Source of the DNA: Candidatus Peribacteria bacterium
GTDB taxonomy: Bacteria; Patescibacteriota; Gracilibacteria; Peribacterales; Peribacteraceae
Direction of reading: 5' to 3'
Length of the DNA: 64,000 nt
Assembly (NCBI GenBank): GCA_023038255.1
Contig: CP082927.1
Location: 882,146 to 946,145 of the forward strand
The notes below the pieces were generated by a model that was given only the letters and a program-made list of their open reading frames with translations, was not told the origin of the DNA and did not search any database. Of this stretch, positions 25,463 through 33,926 are shown in pieces. The stretch's first letter is position 1. Each line of letters begins with the position of its first letter. A program made the position numbers and the translations under genes.

Positions 25463-26533
25463 ATGCACATTAAACTGCCGGAAGATCTCGATCCGAAACA
25501 GGCTGCAAAAGACGCAGGCCTCCGTTACATGTCTGATGACGGTCCTGGCATTACGCGTCTGAAAAAGGGTGCGCATTTTTCGTACAAAGATGAGCACGGA
25601 AAAATAATCACCGATGCCGACACTCTCGCGCGTATCGCGTCACTGGTCATTCCTCCGGCGTGGACCGCTGTCTGGATCTGCCCGTCTCCGCGCGGACATA
25701 TTCAGGCAACAGGACGGGATGAAAAAGGACGGAAGCAGTACCGCTACCACGCAAAGTGGCGCGAGCTCCGCAATAAAACCAAATACGATAAGCTCGTATC
25801 TTTTGGCTTCGTGCTGCCATCAATCAGACAACGTGTCCTTGAGGACCTCGACCGTCCAGCCCTCAGTGAGGCAAAAATTCTTGCGACTATCGTGCGACTT
25901 CTGGATGTCACACATATGCGCATCGGCAACGAAGAATATGCAAAGGACAATCACTCGTACGGACTCACGACACTACGGAACAAGCATGTGAATGTGGATG
26001 GATCGACGATCCGTTTTTCGTTCCGCGGCAAAAGCGGTGTCGAACAGGAACTGGAAATCCACGACCGGCGGCTCGCACGCATCATTCACCAGTGTCAGGA
26101 TATTCCGGGTCATGAACTCTTTCAGTACATGGATGCAAAAGGGCGAAAGCAGGCCGTCAATTCCGAACATGTAAACGCGTACATTCACGACATCGCGAAA
26201 GAAGAATTCACTGCCAAAGATTTCCGGACATGGGGCGGCACCATCCGCGCTGCAGAATCACTCATGGAACTCGGAGAAAGTGATGACGAAAAATACATCA
26301 AAACCTGTCTGGTCTGTGCGGTAAAAGAGGCGGCGAGCGTCCTTGGAAACAGACCTGCAACATGCCGCAAGTACTACATTGATCCACGCATTTTTGAAGC
26401 GTATGAAGCCATGCAGCTCTGCAGAGAATTGGAGCGTTTTCTGAAGCAAAAAGCAGATCCAACGGCTTATGCGCTCAAGCCCATCGAGAAAGGGGTCCAT
26501 CATATCCTGCAGAAATCGTCTAAAAATGGCTGA
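25463..26533 (+). CDS. DNA topoisomerase IB
   Basis: 356-aa type IB topoisomerase of the bacterial/poxvirus class, which relaxes supercoils through a 3'-phosphotyrosyl intermediate without ATP. The N-terminal clamp region includes IPPAWTAVWICPSPRGHIQATGRDEKGRKQYRYH; the catalytic domain contains MRIGNEEYAKDNHSYGLTTL, RGKSGVEQE and FRTWGGTI, with the active-site Tyr in RKYYIDP near residue 305. It is uncommon outside Deinococcus, some Actinobacteria and Proteobacteria. A TACGCT -10 lies 6 nt upstream of the ATG. Confidence 0.95.
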   Translation: MHIKLPEDLDPKQAAKDAGLRYMSDDGPGITRLKKGAHFSYKDEHGKIITDADTLARIASLVIPPAWTAVWICPSPRGHIQATGRDEKGRKQYRYHAKWRELRNKTKYDKLVSFGFVLPSIRQRVLEDLDRPALSEAKILATIVRLLDVTHMRIGNEEYAKDNHSYGLTTLRNKHVNVDGSTIRFSFRGKSGVEQELEIHDRRLARIIHQCQDIPGHELFQYMDAKGRKQAVNSEHVNAYIHDIAKEEFTAKDFRTWGGTIRAAESLMELGESDDEKYIKTCLVCAVKEAASVLGNRPATCRKYYIDPRIFEAYEAMQLCRELERFLKQKADPTAYALKPIEKGVHHILQKSSKNG

Positions 26534-26678
26534 AGAAAGCCAAAAGAATGTGATGGTGATCAGACCATGAATTGCTGTTTCTGGTAGGTCTGTTGTCTCA
26601 TCAAAACACGTTTTTTCTGGTATAATCAGTAGATGTGCCGATGAAGGGTTCTCGGCCAACACAAAACAAAAAACACAC

Positions 26679-27890
26679 ATGTCTCTGCACTCGCTCATGT
26701 TCGGCTGGGAATATCCCCCGCTCCACTCTGGTGGACTCGGTGTGGCCTGCCACGGACTCGTGCGCGGACTTTTGAAAAACGGTGTGCAGGTCACACTCAT
26801 TCTGCCGACATCCGCACAGGACAATGTGACAGGACTTGCCATCCGCGGACCGGGCGATGATGTGCCGGTTATCCGGTATGTGAAGAGCACGCTGCGTCCG
26901 TACGAAAGCGTGGAAGAATTTGCAGCACGCATGCACATGGAAGCACCGGGCGAAGAAATTCAGGATCTGTACGGCCCCGGTCTCGGCGAAGCGGTCGAAC
27001 GTTTTTCCGATATGAGTGTCGCGATGACACACGACATTGATGCCGATGTCATTCACTGTCATGACTGGATGACCTACGGCGCCGGCATGAAAGCCGCGGC
27101 CCATCACCGTGTCCCGCTCGTCGCACACATTCACGCAACCGAACTCGACCGCACCGACTTCCACCCGAACCAGTGGATTTTTGATCGTGAGCAGCAGGGA
27201 CTGATGGCTGCGGATACCGTGATTGCAGTGAGCAACTATACAAAATCGATCCTCGTAAACCGCTACGGTATTCCGGCAGATAAAATCCGCGTCGTCCATA
27301 ACGGTCATGACCAGCCGGTGGCACAGAGCACGGACATTATAACGGATCTCGCACCAAAGCCCCCACTCGTCCTCTTCCTCGGACGCCTCACAGTGCAGAA
27401 AAACCCGTGGCAATTCCTGGAGACCGCGAAGGTCATTCACGAGCTGCGGCCGGACGTCCAGTTTGTCATGGCCGGTGACGGCGGCATGCTGAACGAACTG
27501 ATGGAACGGGCATGCGAACTGGGACTGACCGACTGTATGGCGTTCACCGGCAAAGTCAGCCGCGACCAGGTGAGCAGCCTCTACCGGCAGGCCAGCTGTT
27601 TCGTAATGCCGTCTCTCAGTGAACCATTCGGACTCGTTGCACTCGAGGCCATCGGACACAACGTGCCGGTCGTGCTCAGCAGACAGTCAGGAGCAGCCGA
27701 GGTGATCGACCACGGATTTGTGGTGGACTTCTGGGACACCGAACGCTTCGCAGACTGCATCCTCACCATCCTCCGCGAAACCCCGCTCGCTGAACAATTG
27801 ATTGCCGAAGCCCCGAACGTCCTCAAGCGCCTCAGCTGGAAAAACCAGGCCGGCGCCGTTTCCTCCATCTACCAAGACATCATCACATAA
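26679..27890 (+). CDS. GT4-type glycosyltransferase (glycogen synthase-like)
   Basis: 403-aa GT-B fold enzyme. The N-terminal FGWEYPPLHSGGLGVACHGLVRGL resembles the ADP/UDP-glucose glucan synthase opening, and the C-terminal SEPFGLVALEAIGH (about residues 313-326) is the donor-binding E-x7-E motif of GT4. It is followed by GH57 and GH15 enzymes in the same direction, which points to alpha-glucan metabolism. A TATAAT-like -10 lies about 55 nt upstream. Donor specificity cannot be read from sequence. Confidence 0.88.
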   Translation: MSLHSLMFGWEYPPLHSGGLGVACHGLVRGLLKNGVQVTLILPTSAQDNVTGLAIRGPGDDVPVIRYVKSTLRPYESVEEFAARMHMEAPGEEIQDLYGPGLGEAVERFSDMSVAMTHDIDADVIHCHDWMTYGAGMKAAAHHRVPLVAHIHATELDRTDFHPNQWIFDREQQGLMAADTVIAVSNYTKSILVNRYGIPADKIRVVHNGHDQPVAQSTDIITDLAPKPPLVLFLGRLTVQKNPWQFLETAKVIHELRPDVQFVMAGDGGMLNELMERACELGLTDCMAFTGKVSRDQVSSLYRQASCFVMPSLSEPFGLVALEAIGHNVPVVLSRQSGAAEVIDHGFVVDFWDTERFADCILTILRETPLAEQLIAEAPNVLKRLSWKNQAGAVSSIYQDIIT

Positions 27891-27933
27891 AAAATCATGC
27901 ACCGGTAACAGATAACCAATAACAATCCCCTTA

Positions 27934-27961
27934 CCAATAACCCATAACCAATCACCCATAA
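27934..27961 (+). repeat. Heptanucleotide tandem repeat before the GH57 gene
   Basis: Units CCAATAA, CCCATAA, CCAATCA, CCCATAA, followed by CCCGC and the ATG. Related degenerate units extend upstream to about 27901. Confidence 0.88.
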
Positions 27962-27966
27962 CCCGC

Positions 27967-29277
27967 ATGTCCCAATCCCCCCTCCTCTGCTTCTACTTCC
28001 AGGTCCATCAGCCCTACCGCCTGAAGGATCTGCGTGTGCGTGACATCGGCACGGACGGCATGGATTACTTCGATGATGAAAAGAACGAAGCCATCTTCCG
28101 CAAGGTTGCCGAGAAGTGCTATCTCCCGACAAACACCCTGATGCTGGAGCTCCTGAAAAAACATCCGGACTTTGCCATCAGTTATTCGCTCTCCGGTGTG
28201 TTTCTGGATCAGTGCAAAGAGTACGGACAGGACGTCCTCGATTCGTTTGTAGCCCTCGCTCAAACTGGTCGTGTCGAATTTTTGTCCGAGACGTATTATC
28301 ACTCTCTCAGCTCGGTAAAGTCGCTTCCGGAATTCTGTCAGCAGGTCAAAAAGCACATGCAGACAATCGAAGAACTGTTCGGTCAGACGCCGACCATGTT
28401 CCGGAATACCGAGCTGATTTTCAATAATGAGATTGCGCAGATGGTAAAGCAGATGGGATTCAAAGGCATTGTCGCCGAAGGCGCGGATCACCTGCTCCGG
28501 CACAGAAGCCCGAACATCCCCTACCGCCCGCCCGAGTTCCAGCTCTCGCCGGAAAAGGAAGAAATAATCGCAGAGTACCGCCCGCATATGAAACCGAGTG
28601 ACTCGATTCATATTCTCCTCAAAAACTACCGACTGAGCGACGACGTTGCCTTCCGCTTCTCAGACAAAAACTGGGCAGCATTTCCGCTGATGAGCCACAC
28701 GTATGCAGACTGGCTCCAGGGCAACAGCGGCCACAGCATCAACCTCTTCATGGACTACGAAACCTTCGGAGAACATCAGTGGGAACACACCGGTATTTTC
28801 GACTTCCTGCGCTCACTGCCGGATGAATGCGAGAAGCGGGGCATCAAAGCTGCAACCCCCTCCGCTGTGCTTGATCTCTGGAAGGACAGTGAGACCGATA
28901 CCTATGATGTGCATAACACCATCTCCTGGGCAGATACCGAACGCGATCTCTCCGCCTGGCTCGGAAACCATATCCAGCGCTCCGCTCTCGACGCTATCTA
29001 TGCGATGGAAGAAGCAGTCAAAAAGACCGGCGATCAAAAACTGATTGATACCTGGCGCAAACTCCAGACGTCCGACCACTTCTACTACATGTGCACCAAA
29101 TACTGGAGTGACGGCGACGTACACAAATACTTCAGTCCCTATGACTCCCCCTACGAAGCCTACCGAAGATTCAGTCACGCTCTGTGCGATCTGAAGTCAC
29201 GCGTGACCATGACCTCCGAATCCGACATTCACACACATCAAAAAAACAATTCCATCCCCATAACTCATAACCAATAA
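27967..29277 (+). CDS. Glycoside hydrolase family 57 (alpha-amylase/amylopullulanase-like)
   Basis: 436-aa GH57 enzyme acting on alpha-glucans. Recognisable regions are FYFQVHQPYR (about residues 9-18), MFRNTELIFNN with the catalytic Glu near residue 149, and LFMDYETFGEHQW with the conserved Asp/Glu near 260. No signal peptide, so it acts in the cytoplasm, presumably on stored glucan. Located between the GT4 synthase and GH15. Its last ten residues (SIPITHNQ) are encoded by a heptamer repeat, which also supplies the stop codon. Confidence 0.93.
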   Translation: MSQSPLLCFYFQVHQPYRLKDLRVRDIGTDGMDYFDDEKNEAIFRKVAEKCYLPTNTLMLELLKKHPDFAISYSLSGVFLDQCKEYGQDVLDSFVALAQTGRVEFLSETYYHSLSSVKSLPEFCQQVKKHMQTIEELFGQTPTMFRNTELIFNNEIAQMVKQMGFKGIVAEGADHLLRHRSPNIPYRPPEFQLSPEKEEIIAEYRPHMKPSDSIHILLKNYRLSDDVAFRFSDKNWAAFPLMSHTYADWLQGNSGHSINLFMDYETFGEHQWEHTGIFDFLRSLPDECEKRGIKAATPSAVLDLWKDSETDTYDVHNTISWADTERDLSAWLGNHIQRSALDAIYAMEEAVKKTGDQKLIDTWRKLQTSDHFYYMCTKYWSDGDVHKYFSPYDSPYEAYRRFSHALCDLKSRVTMTSESDIHTHQKNNSIPITHNQ

Positions 29278-29291
29278 CCCATAACTCGTTC
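29257..29291 (+). repeat. Heptanucleotide tandem repeat across the GH57 stop codon
   Basis: Units CCCATAA, CTCATAA, CCAATAA, CCCATAA, CTCGTTC; the stop of GH57 is inside the third unit. Confidence 0.88.
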
Positions 29292-29322
29292 CGTCCCCAA
29301 CCCTAACCTTACCCTAGACCCT

Positions 29323-31368
29323 ATGCCACGCAGCCTCGTCCTCGGAAACGGCACCCTCCTCGCGACGTTCGACGACCGTCTCCAGATGCGCGACCTCTAC
29401 TTCCCGTATGTCGGCATGGAGGACCACACGACATTCGGCACCATGCACCGCCTCGGTGTGTATGTGGAAGGGAAAGGCTTTGCCTGGACGACCGATGAAA
29501 ACTGGACGATCGAACTCGGCTACAAGTCGGATACGCTGGTTGGAAACTCCACACTTACACACCACGGACTCGGGATTACTATGACGATCGAAGACTGTGT
29601 GCACCCGGTCCATAACGTCCTCCTGCGCCGCTTCAAAATCCGCAGCCTGGATAATGAGCAGAAGATCGTAAAACTTTTCTTCCACCACGACTTCCACATT
29701 TACGGCGACAATCAGAAAGACACCGCCTTCTACGAACCCTACACCAACTCCGTCATCCACTACCGTCAGACCCGCTACTTCCTGGTTGGCGGGGAGACGA
29801 GTAATCCGGAGGAATGTTTCCTCGGTCACGGCGGCGGCGCCTACGATTCCGTGCTCCACAGCATGAAGCGCGTCGGCAGCTGCGGCATCTCGTCCTTCAC
29901 GGTCGGGAAAGCAAACTACCGCGGCTACGTCGGAACCTGGAAAGATGCAGAAGACGGCGTGCTCTCCCAGAACACGATTGAGCAGGGGTCAGTCGATTCC
30001 ACTGTGGCAATCCACAGCATCGTGCCTCCGAATACCGATACCGAAGTCGTGATGTGGCTGTGTCTCGGTACCACGCTCGACGAAGTCGTGCACTTGCAGC
30101 AGACCATTTTGGAAGAAACACCGGAGCGCCTCAGCCGCAATACCGCCAACTACTGGAAAAGCTGGGTCCACAAAACCAATGACGATTTCGGCACCCTCTC
30201 CACTACCAGCATTGATCTCTACAAACGCAGCCTGATGATGATCCGCGTCCACGCCGATAACCACGGCGGCATTGTGGCGGCAGCCGACAGCGACATCATG
30301 GCCTTCAACCGCGACACCTACACCTACGTCTGGCCCAGAGACGGCGCATTCGTGTCACTCGCTCTCGACGAAGCCGGTTACAGCGAAGTCGCGCGCCGCT
30401 TCTTTGAGTTCTGCAAACGCGTCCAGTCTCCCGACGGCTACATGCTCCACAAGTACAACCCGGACGGTTCTGTGGGCTCAAGCTGGCACCCGTGGTTCAG
30501 AGACGGTGAAGCACAACTCCCTATTCAGGAAGACGAAACCGCACTTGTGCTCTACGCCATGTGCAAACATTTCGAGAAAACCCAGGACTTCGAATTCCTG
30601 CAGCAGATGTACGAGACCTTTATTAAAAAAGCAGCACAATTCCTCTGCGACTTCCGCGAGGACGAAACCGGCCTCCCGCTCCCCAGCTACGACCTGTGGG
30701 AAGAGCATCGCGGCATCTTCACCTACACCATTGCCACAGTGATCGCAGGCCTTCAGGCTGCAGCGACGATGTCCCAGATGCTCGGGCATCACACCCATTC
30801 CGAACGCTACCACCAGGTTGCAGACGATATGAAGCAGGCACTCCTCTTCCATATGTTTGATGAAAAAGAGCAGCGCTTCGTGAAGAAGATCAAACGCAAG
30901 AACGGTAAAACAATCGAGCGGGACCTGACTCCCGATGCCTCGATCGCGATTGTCTGGAAACTCGGCGTCCTCCCACCGGATGATCCGCGCGTGATTTCCA
31001 CCATGACACAGCTTGAACGCATGCTCAGGGTGAAGACCTCTATCGGCGGACTCGCACGCTACACCATCGACCATTATCAGGCAGTGACCACACCCGGAGA
31101 AGAAGTGCCCGGTAACCCGTGGATTATCACCACACTCTGGAACGCACAGTGGCAGATTGCGTGCGCAAAGACAAAAGCCGATCTCATTGCCGCAAAGACA
31201 GCCATTGAGTGGGCCGTGCAGTACGCGTCAAACACCGGCATTCTTCCCGAACAGCTGCATCCATACACCGGCGCACCTGTCAGCGTCGCGCCGCTCACCT
31301 GGAGTCATGCGACGTACGTGGAAACAGTGCTCGCGTATGTGAAAAAAGAACGGGAGCTGCTAGACTGA
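29323..31368 (+). CDS. Glycoside hydrolase family 15 (glucoamylase/trehalase-like)
   Basis: 681-aa GH15 enzyme releasing glucose from alpha-glucans. The N-terminal beta-sandwich occupies about residues 1-270; the (alpha/alpha)6 barrel includes YVWPRDGAFVSLALDEAGY (about 335), the QEDETALVLYAM helix with a catalytic Glu, and the C-terminal LPEQLHPYTG with the second Glu near residue 643. No signal peptide, so cytoplasmic. Third gene of the GT4-GH57-GH15 unit. Its stop codon overlaps the putative CTG start of the next gene. Confidence 0.95.
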   Translation: MPRSLVLGNGTLLATFDDRLQMRDLYFPYVGMEDHTTFGTMHRLGVYVEGKGFAWTTDENWTIELGYKSDTLVGNSTLTHHGLGITMTIEDCVHPVHNVLLRRFKIRSLDNEQKIVKLFFHHDFHIYGDNQKDTAFYEPYTNSVIHYRQTRYFLVGGETSNPEECFLGHGGGAYDSVLHSMKRVGSCGISSFTVGKANYRGYVGTWKDAEDGVLSQNTIEQGSVDSTVAIHSIVPPNTDTEVVMWLCLGTTLDEVVHLQQTILEETPERLSRNTANYWKSWVHKTNDDFGTLSTTSIDLYKRSLMMIRVHADNHGGIVAAADSDIMAFNRDTYTYVWPRDGAFVSLALDEAGYSEVARRFFEFCKRVQSPDGYMLHKYNPDGSVGSSWHPWFRDGEAQLPIQEDETALVLYAMCKHFEKTQDFEFLQQMYETFIKKAAQFLCDFREDETGLPLPSYDLWEEHRGIFTYTIATVIAGLQAAATMSQMLGHHTHSERYHQVADDMKQALLFHMFDEKEQRFVKKIKRKNGKTIERDLTPDASIAIVWKLGVLPPDDPRVISTMTQLERMLRVKTSIGGLARYTIDHYQAVTTPGEEVPGNPWIITTLWNAQWQIACAKTKADLIAAKTAIEWAVQYASNTGILPEQLHPYTGAPVSVAPLTWSHATYVETVLAYVKKERELLD

Positions 31369-32276
31369 AAACCATCGCCCTCCTCCCGCTTATTATCGGA
31401 CTGATCATTGCAAGCAGCGCACCCGCGCATGCCGCCACTGGTTTGACTGTGACTGCGGTGACAACCACAACAGGGAGCACCGTGATGGAAACGGGAGCAA
31501 TCATCCGGATGCAAATAGGTGAACTCAAGCAATTGCTCGGTCGCCCGCTCCCTGCAAAGCGCAGTGACCTGATTCCCACTCCTGCAAAAGAAACCGCATG
31601 GCAATCCGACGTCGCGCGCTATCTGGAGAAGAGCAGTGAATACCGTGCAAACTGTTACGAAGCAATCCGGCGTGCGAACAGAGACACGATTGTGAAGCAG
31701 GCAACCACGTGCATGCGTGGCGATTTACTCCTGCATATTTCCTATCTGCGTCAGCAACAGGGATACATCTCTGCTATTCCTCTCCTGCAGCAAACAGTGC
31801 AGTCCGGCGCCGTTCTTTCTATGAAAAATCTGATTGATGCGGAGATGACAATCGTGAATGCCATCGATGCAAACCTCTACACAACCGCCGATATTCTCGC
31901 CGATACGAAGGCAAAACTCCGCGACCAATACCGCCTCCCGTACTGGCTCTCCCTCACACACATTCGGGCCGATCGTCAGTTGACATTTATTGGACTTATG
32001 TTAAAACGACTTGAGGAAATAGTACTGGAAAACAACAACACTCCCCTTATGGAGAAAACCACTCTACAGGCACTTCGTTGCCTGATGACGGGTGCGGAGG
32101 CGTACCAATCAGTTGTCACAGCAACCGACGGTGTGCTCGCGTCTAAAACCATCAGCGAGGCCGGGAAGAGCCTTTCTACGTGCAAAAATACCGTCTGGAC
32201 TGTCGGTCATCTGAAGAAACGGCAGTCAACCTCATTGAGCGGAAGTGGGACTTTGCAGACAGAAGCGCAAAAGTAG
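31365..32276 (+). CDS. Exported hypothetical protein with probable CTG start
   Basis: 303 aa. The frame has no ATG, GTG or TTG near the 5' end that keeps the signal sequence intact; a CTG at 31365 gives LKTIALLPLIIGLIIASSAPAHA, a textbook signal peptide cleaving after AHA. That CTG overlaps the GH15 stop (CTGA), like the common ATGA coupling. The mature part is helical with three Cys and no family I recognise. Next ATG-type starts would delete the signal peptide. The start is inferred; the frame itself is clearly coding. Confidence 0.7.
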   Translation: MKTIALLPLIIGLIIASSAPAHAATGLTVTAVTTTTGSTVMETGAIIRMQIGELKQLLGRPLPAKRSDLIPTPAKETAWQSDVARYLEKSSEYRANCYEAIRRANRDTIVKQATTCMRGDLLLHISYLRQQQGYISAIPLLQQTVQSGAVLSMKNLIDAEMTIVNAIDANLYTTADILADTKAKLRDQYRLPYWLSLTHIRADRQLTFIGLMLKRLEEIVLENNNTPLMEKTTLQALRCLMTGAEAYQSVVTATDGVLASKTISEAGKSLSTCKNTVWTVGHLKKRQSTSLSGSGTLQTEAQK

Positions 32277-32356
32277 GAGGAAATGATGATTACAAAATAT
32301 CCGGCCCTGAAGACAACTTCCCAAGGGCTTTTTCGGCGCATAAGCTTACCAGTCCT

Positions 32357-33055
32357 ATGGCGAGCAGACCCCTCAGACACCGCATAGAATACACGAAAAA
32401 CAAGCACTCACGTGCTGTGTGCAAAGGCGATACCATCATTATTCGGCTCGCAAAAAATTTGTCGAAAACCGAAGAGCAGGAACACATTCAGTCACTGCTC
32501 CGCCGCATGACACATCTTGTGCTGGAAGAGCACGAGAAAAAAATGATCGATCCGTTCCGTCATCTTCTGAACGGTGGTCAGACACAGACAGTCACGCTCG
32601 CAACCGGAAAAAAATATGTGATTGCTCTGCACCCGGGAACACGCACATCTGCAAAAGCGTATGCACACGGTTGGAGAATCGATGTAAGCCCGCAGGTGCG
32701 CCGCTCCAGTCTGCACAGACTGTTCTGGTCTCTCATCTCCGAGCGCGAACTCGCACGCGTCACCGCCCTCGTGCATAAGATCAATGAGGAGACATTCAAT
32801 GTCCGCATCCGCGAGGTACACCTCAGTTTTGCCACGACACAGTGGGGCAGCTGTTCCCCGCGCGGTGTGATCATGCTCAACACTGCACTGCTCTTCCTGC
32901 CACCATCTCTTCTGCGCTACGTCATCATCCACGAACTCGCCCACCGCAAGCAGGCGAACCATTCCCCTGCATACTGGCGCGAAGTGGAGTCCATGCTCCC
33001 CGGCTATAAGAAGCCGTACAAGGAGCTTCATAACTACAGACTGCCCCAGGCCTGA
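32357..33055 (+). CDS. YgjP/DUF45-like metallopeptidase
   Basis: 232-aa zinc-dependent peptidase-like protein of the YgjP/SprT-type group. The metal site is HELAHRKQANHSPAYWREVESMLPGYKK: HExxH (HELAH) with the third His six residues on, followed by the family's FW/YW motif. The preceding WGSCSPRGVIMLN strand-helix is also diagnostic. Cellular role is unknown in most bacteria. The start at 32357 is the first ATG near the conserved region; an upstream extension of about 59 codons reads into the previous gene and is rejected. Confidence 0.85.
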   Translation: MASRPLRHRIEYTKNKHSRAVCKGDTIIIRLAKNLSKTEEQEHIQSLLRRMTHLVLEEHEKKMIDPFRHLLNGGQTQTVTLATGKKYVIALHPGTRTSAKAYAHGWRIDVSPQVRRSSLHRLFWSLISERELARVTALVHKINEETFNVRIREVHLSFATTQWGSCSPRGVIMLNTALLFLPPSLLRYVIIHELAHRKQANHSPAYWREVESMLPGYKKPYKELHNYRLPQA

Positions 33056-33090
33056 TCCTCCGCAATGCGCGAAGAAAAGCCGTCATTTTT

Positions 33091-33118
33091 TTGATCGTGT
33101 CGCGAAAATCCATACAAT
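33091..33118 (+). promoter_or_regulatory. Promoter of the 46-aa acidic protein gene
   Basis: TTGATC (33091-33096), 16-nt spacer, TACAAT (33113-33118). Confidence 0.72.
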
Positions 33119-33146
33119 AGAAGAATACTTATTCCCCCACCTTAGT

Positions 33147-33287
33147 ATGTGGTTAGACGGCGACGACGAAGACACCAACGGCACAAAAGATGAACCGATG
33201 GGCGGCCCGGAAGCGGGCGACTACACCCATGCCGACCCCGTTCCGGGCGAACCTCAATCTGGTCTGCCAAGCAATAGGGATCTGTAA
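33147..33287 (+). CDS. Small acidic protein (46 aa)
   Basis: A short frame starting MWLDGDDEDTNGTK and ending in SNRDL. It is strongly acidic at the N-terminus and rich in Asp, Gly and Pro; likely disordered. A good promoter lies upstream with the expected leader length, and the stop codon directly abuts the stop of the convergent maf gene. No family recognised. Its size puts it below common annotation cut-offs. Confidence 0.6.
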   Translation: MWLDGDDEDTNGTKDEPMGGPEAGDYTHADPVPGEPQSGLPSNRDL

Positions 33288-33863
33288 TCAGAGAACGAAG
33301 CCAGCCTCACGTGCCAGCTTCCCGAACAAGTACACGGGCAATCCGACAATACCGGACCAGTCCCCTTCAATCCGCTCAATCATCAGCTGCCCGGGGCCGT
33401 CTATCTGAAAGGCCCCGCTTCGGCCTGCCCAGAGATGTGTCCCGATCCACCATTCAATGTCTTCATCGGTCAGTGTCTTGAAAAATACAGATGAGGAATC
33501 AAGCCCTTCATGAAGCTGACCGTTCGGATCAATCAGACACACAGCAGAATAGACAATCGACTCACCGCCACTCTGCAGACGAAGCATGTGTCTTGCCTCA
33601 TCAGCATCCGCAGGCTTCTCAAGCAACGTTCCGTTTTTGCTCACGACAAGCGTATCGGCACCCAGCACAAAGGATCCCGCATGATCGTACGCCACATTCT
33701 CCGCTTTCAGACGTGCAAGGGTCTGCGACCGCTTGGCCGGCTCCCGCTCCGGATGAATGTCTTCATCAACCGTACTTGGGACAATATCGAAAGAAAGACC
33801 CAGCCCCTTCAGAAGCGATGCGCGTTGCGGACTCGTGGATGCCAAAATCAAAGAAGCACTCAT
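33288..33863 (-). CDS. maf: Maf family nucleoside triphosphate pyrophosphatase
   Basis: 191-aa Maf/YceF-type house-cleaning pyrophosphatase that hydrolyses non-canonical or excess NTPs. The N-terminal LILASTSPQRASLLKGLG motif and the VLGADTLVV and KPADADEARHMLRLQSG segments are typical, as is the late SGAFQIDGPGQLMIERIEGDWSGIVGLP. TAGACT lies exactly 6 nt before the ATG, indicating leaderless expression. Confidence 0.94.
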   Translation of the reverse strand: MSASLILASTSPQRASLLKGLGLSFDIVPSTVDEDIHPEREPAKRSQTLARLKAENVAYDHAGSFVLGADTLVVSKNGTLLEKPADADEARHMLRLQSGGESIVYSAVCLIDPNGQLHEGLDSSSVFFKTLTDEDIEWWIGTHLWAGRSGAFQIDGPGQLMIERIEGDWSGIVGLPVYLFGKLAREAGFVL

Positions 33864-33869
33864 ATCTAC

Positions 33870-33875
33870 AGTCTA
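33870..33875 (-). promoter_or_regulatory. -10 element 6 nt before maf
   Basis: TAGACT, GTAGAT, ATG on the minus strand. Confidence 0.62.
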
Positions 33876-33884
33876 GAGTTACCG

Positions 33885-33919
33885 CCAATCAACCAGCAAC
33901 CAGAAACCAGCAAACAAGT
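33885..33919 (+). repeat. Degenerate heptanucleotide repeat upstream of maf
   Basis: Units CCAATCA, ACCAGCA, ACCAGAA, ACCAGCA, AACAAGT. Same period as the clpC and GH57 repeats but shifted in sequence to CCAGCAA. Confidence 0.75.
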
Positions 33920-33926
33920 AACACAA

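Noticed and set aside
33288-33863. Plus-strand frames overlapping maf
   Set aside because: Maf motifs on the minus strand are unambiguous, and the overlapping plus frames have no recognisable features.
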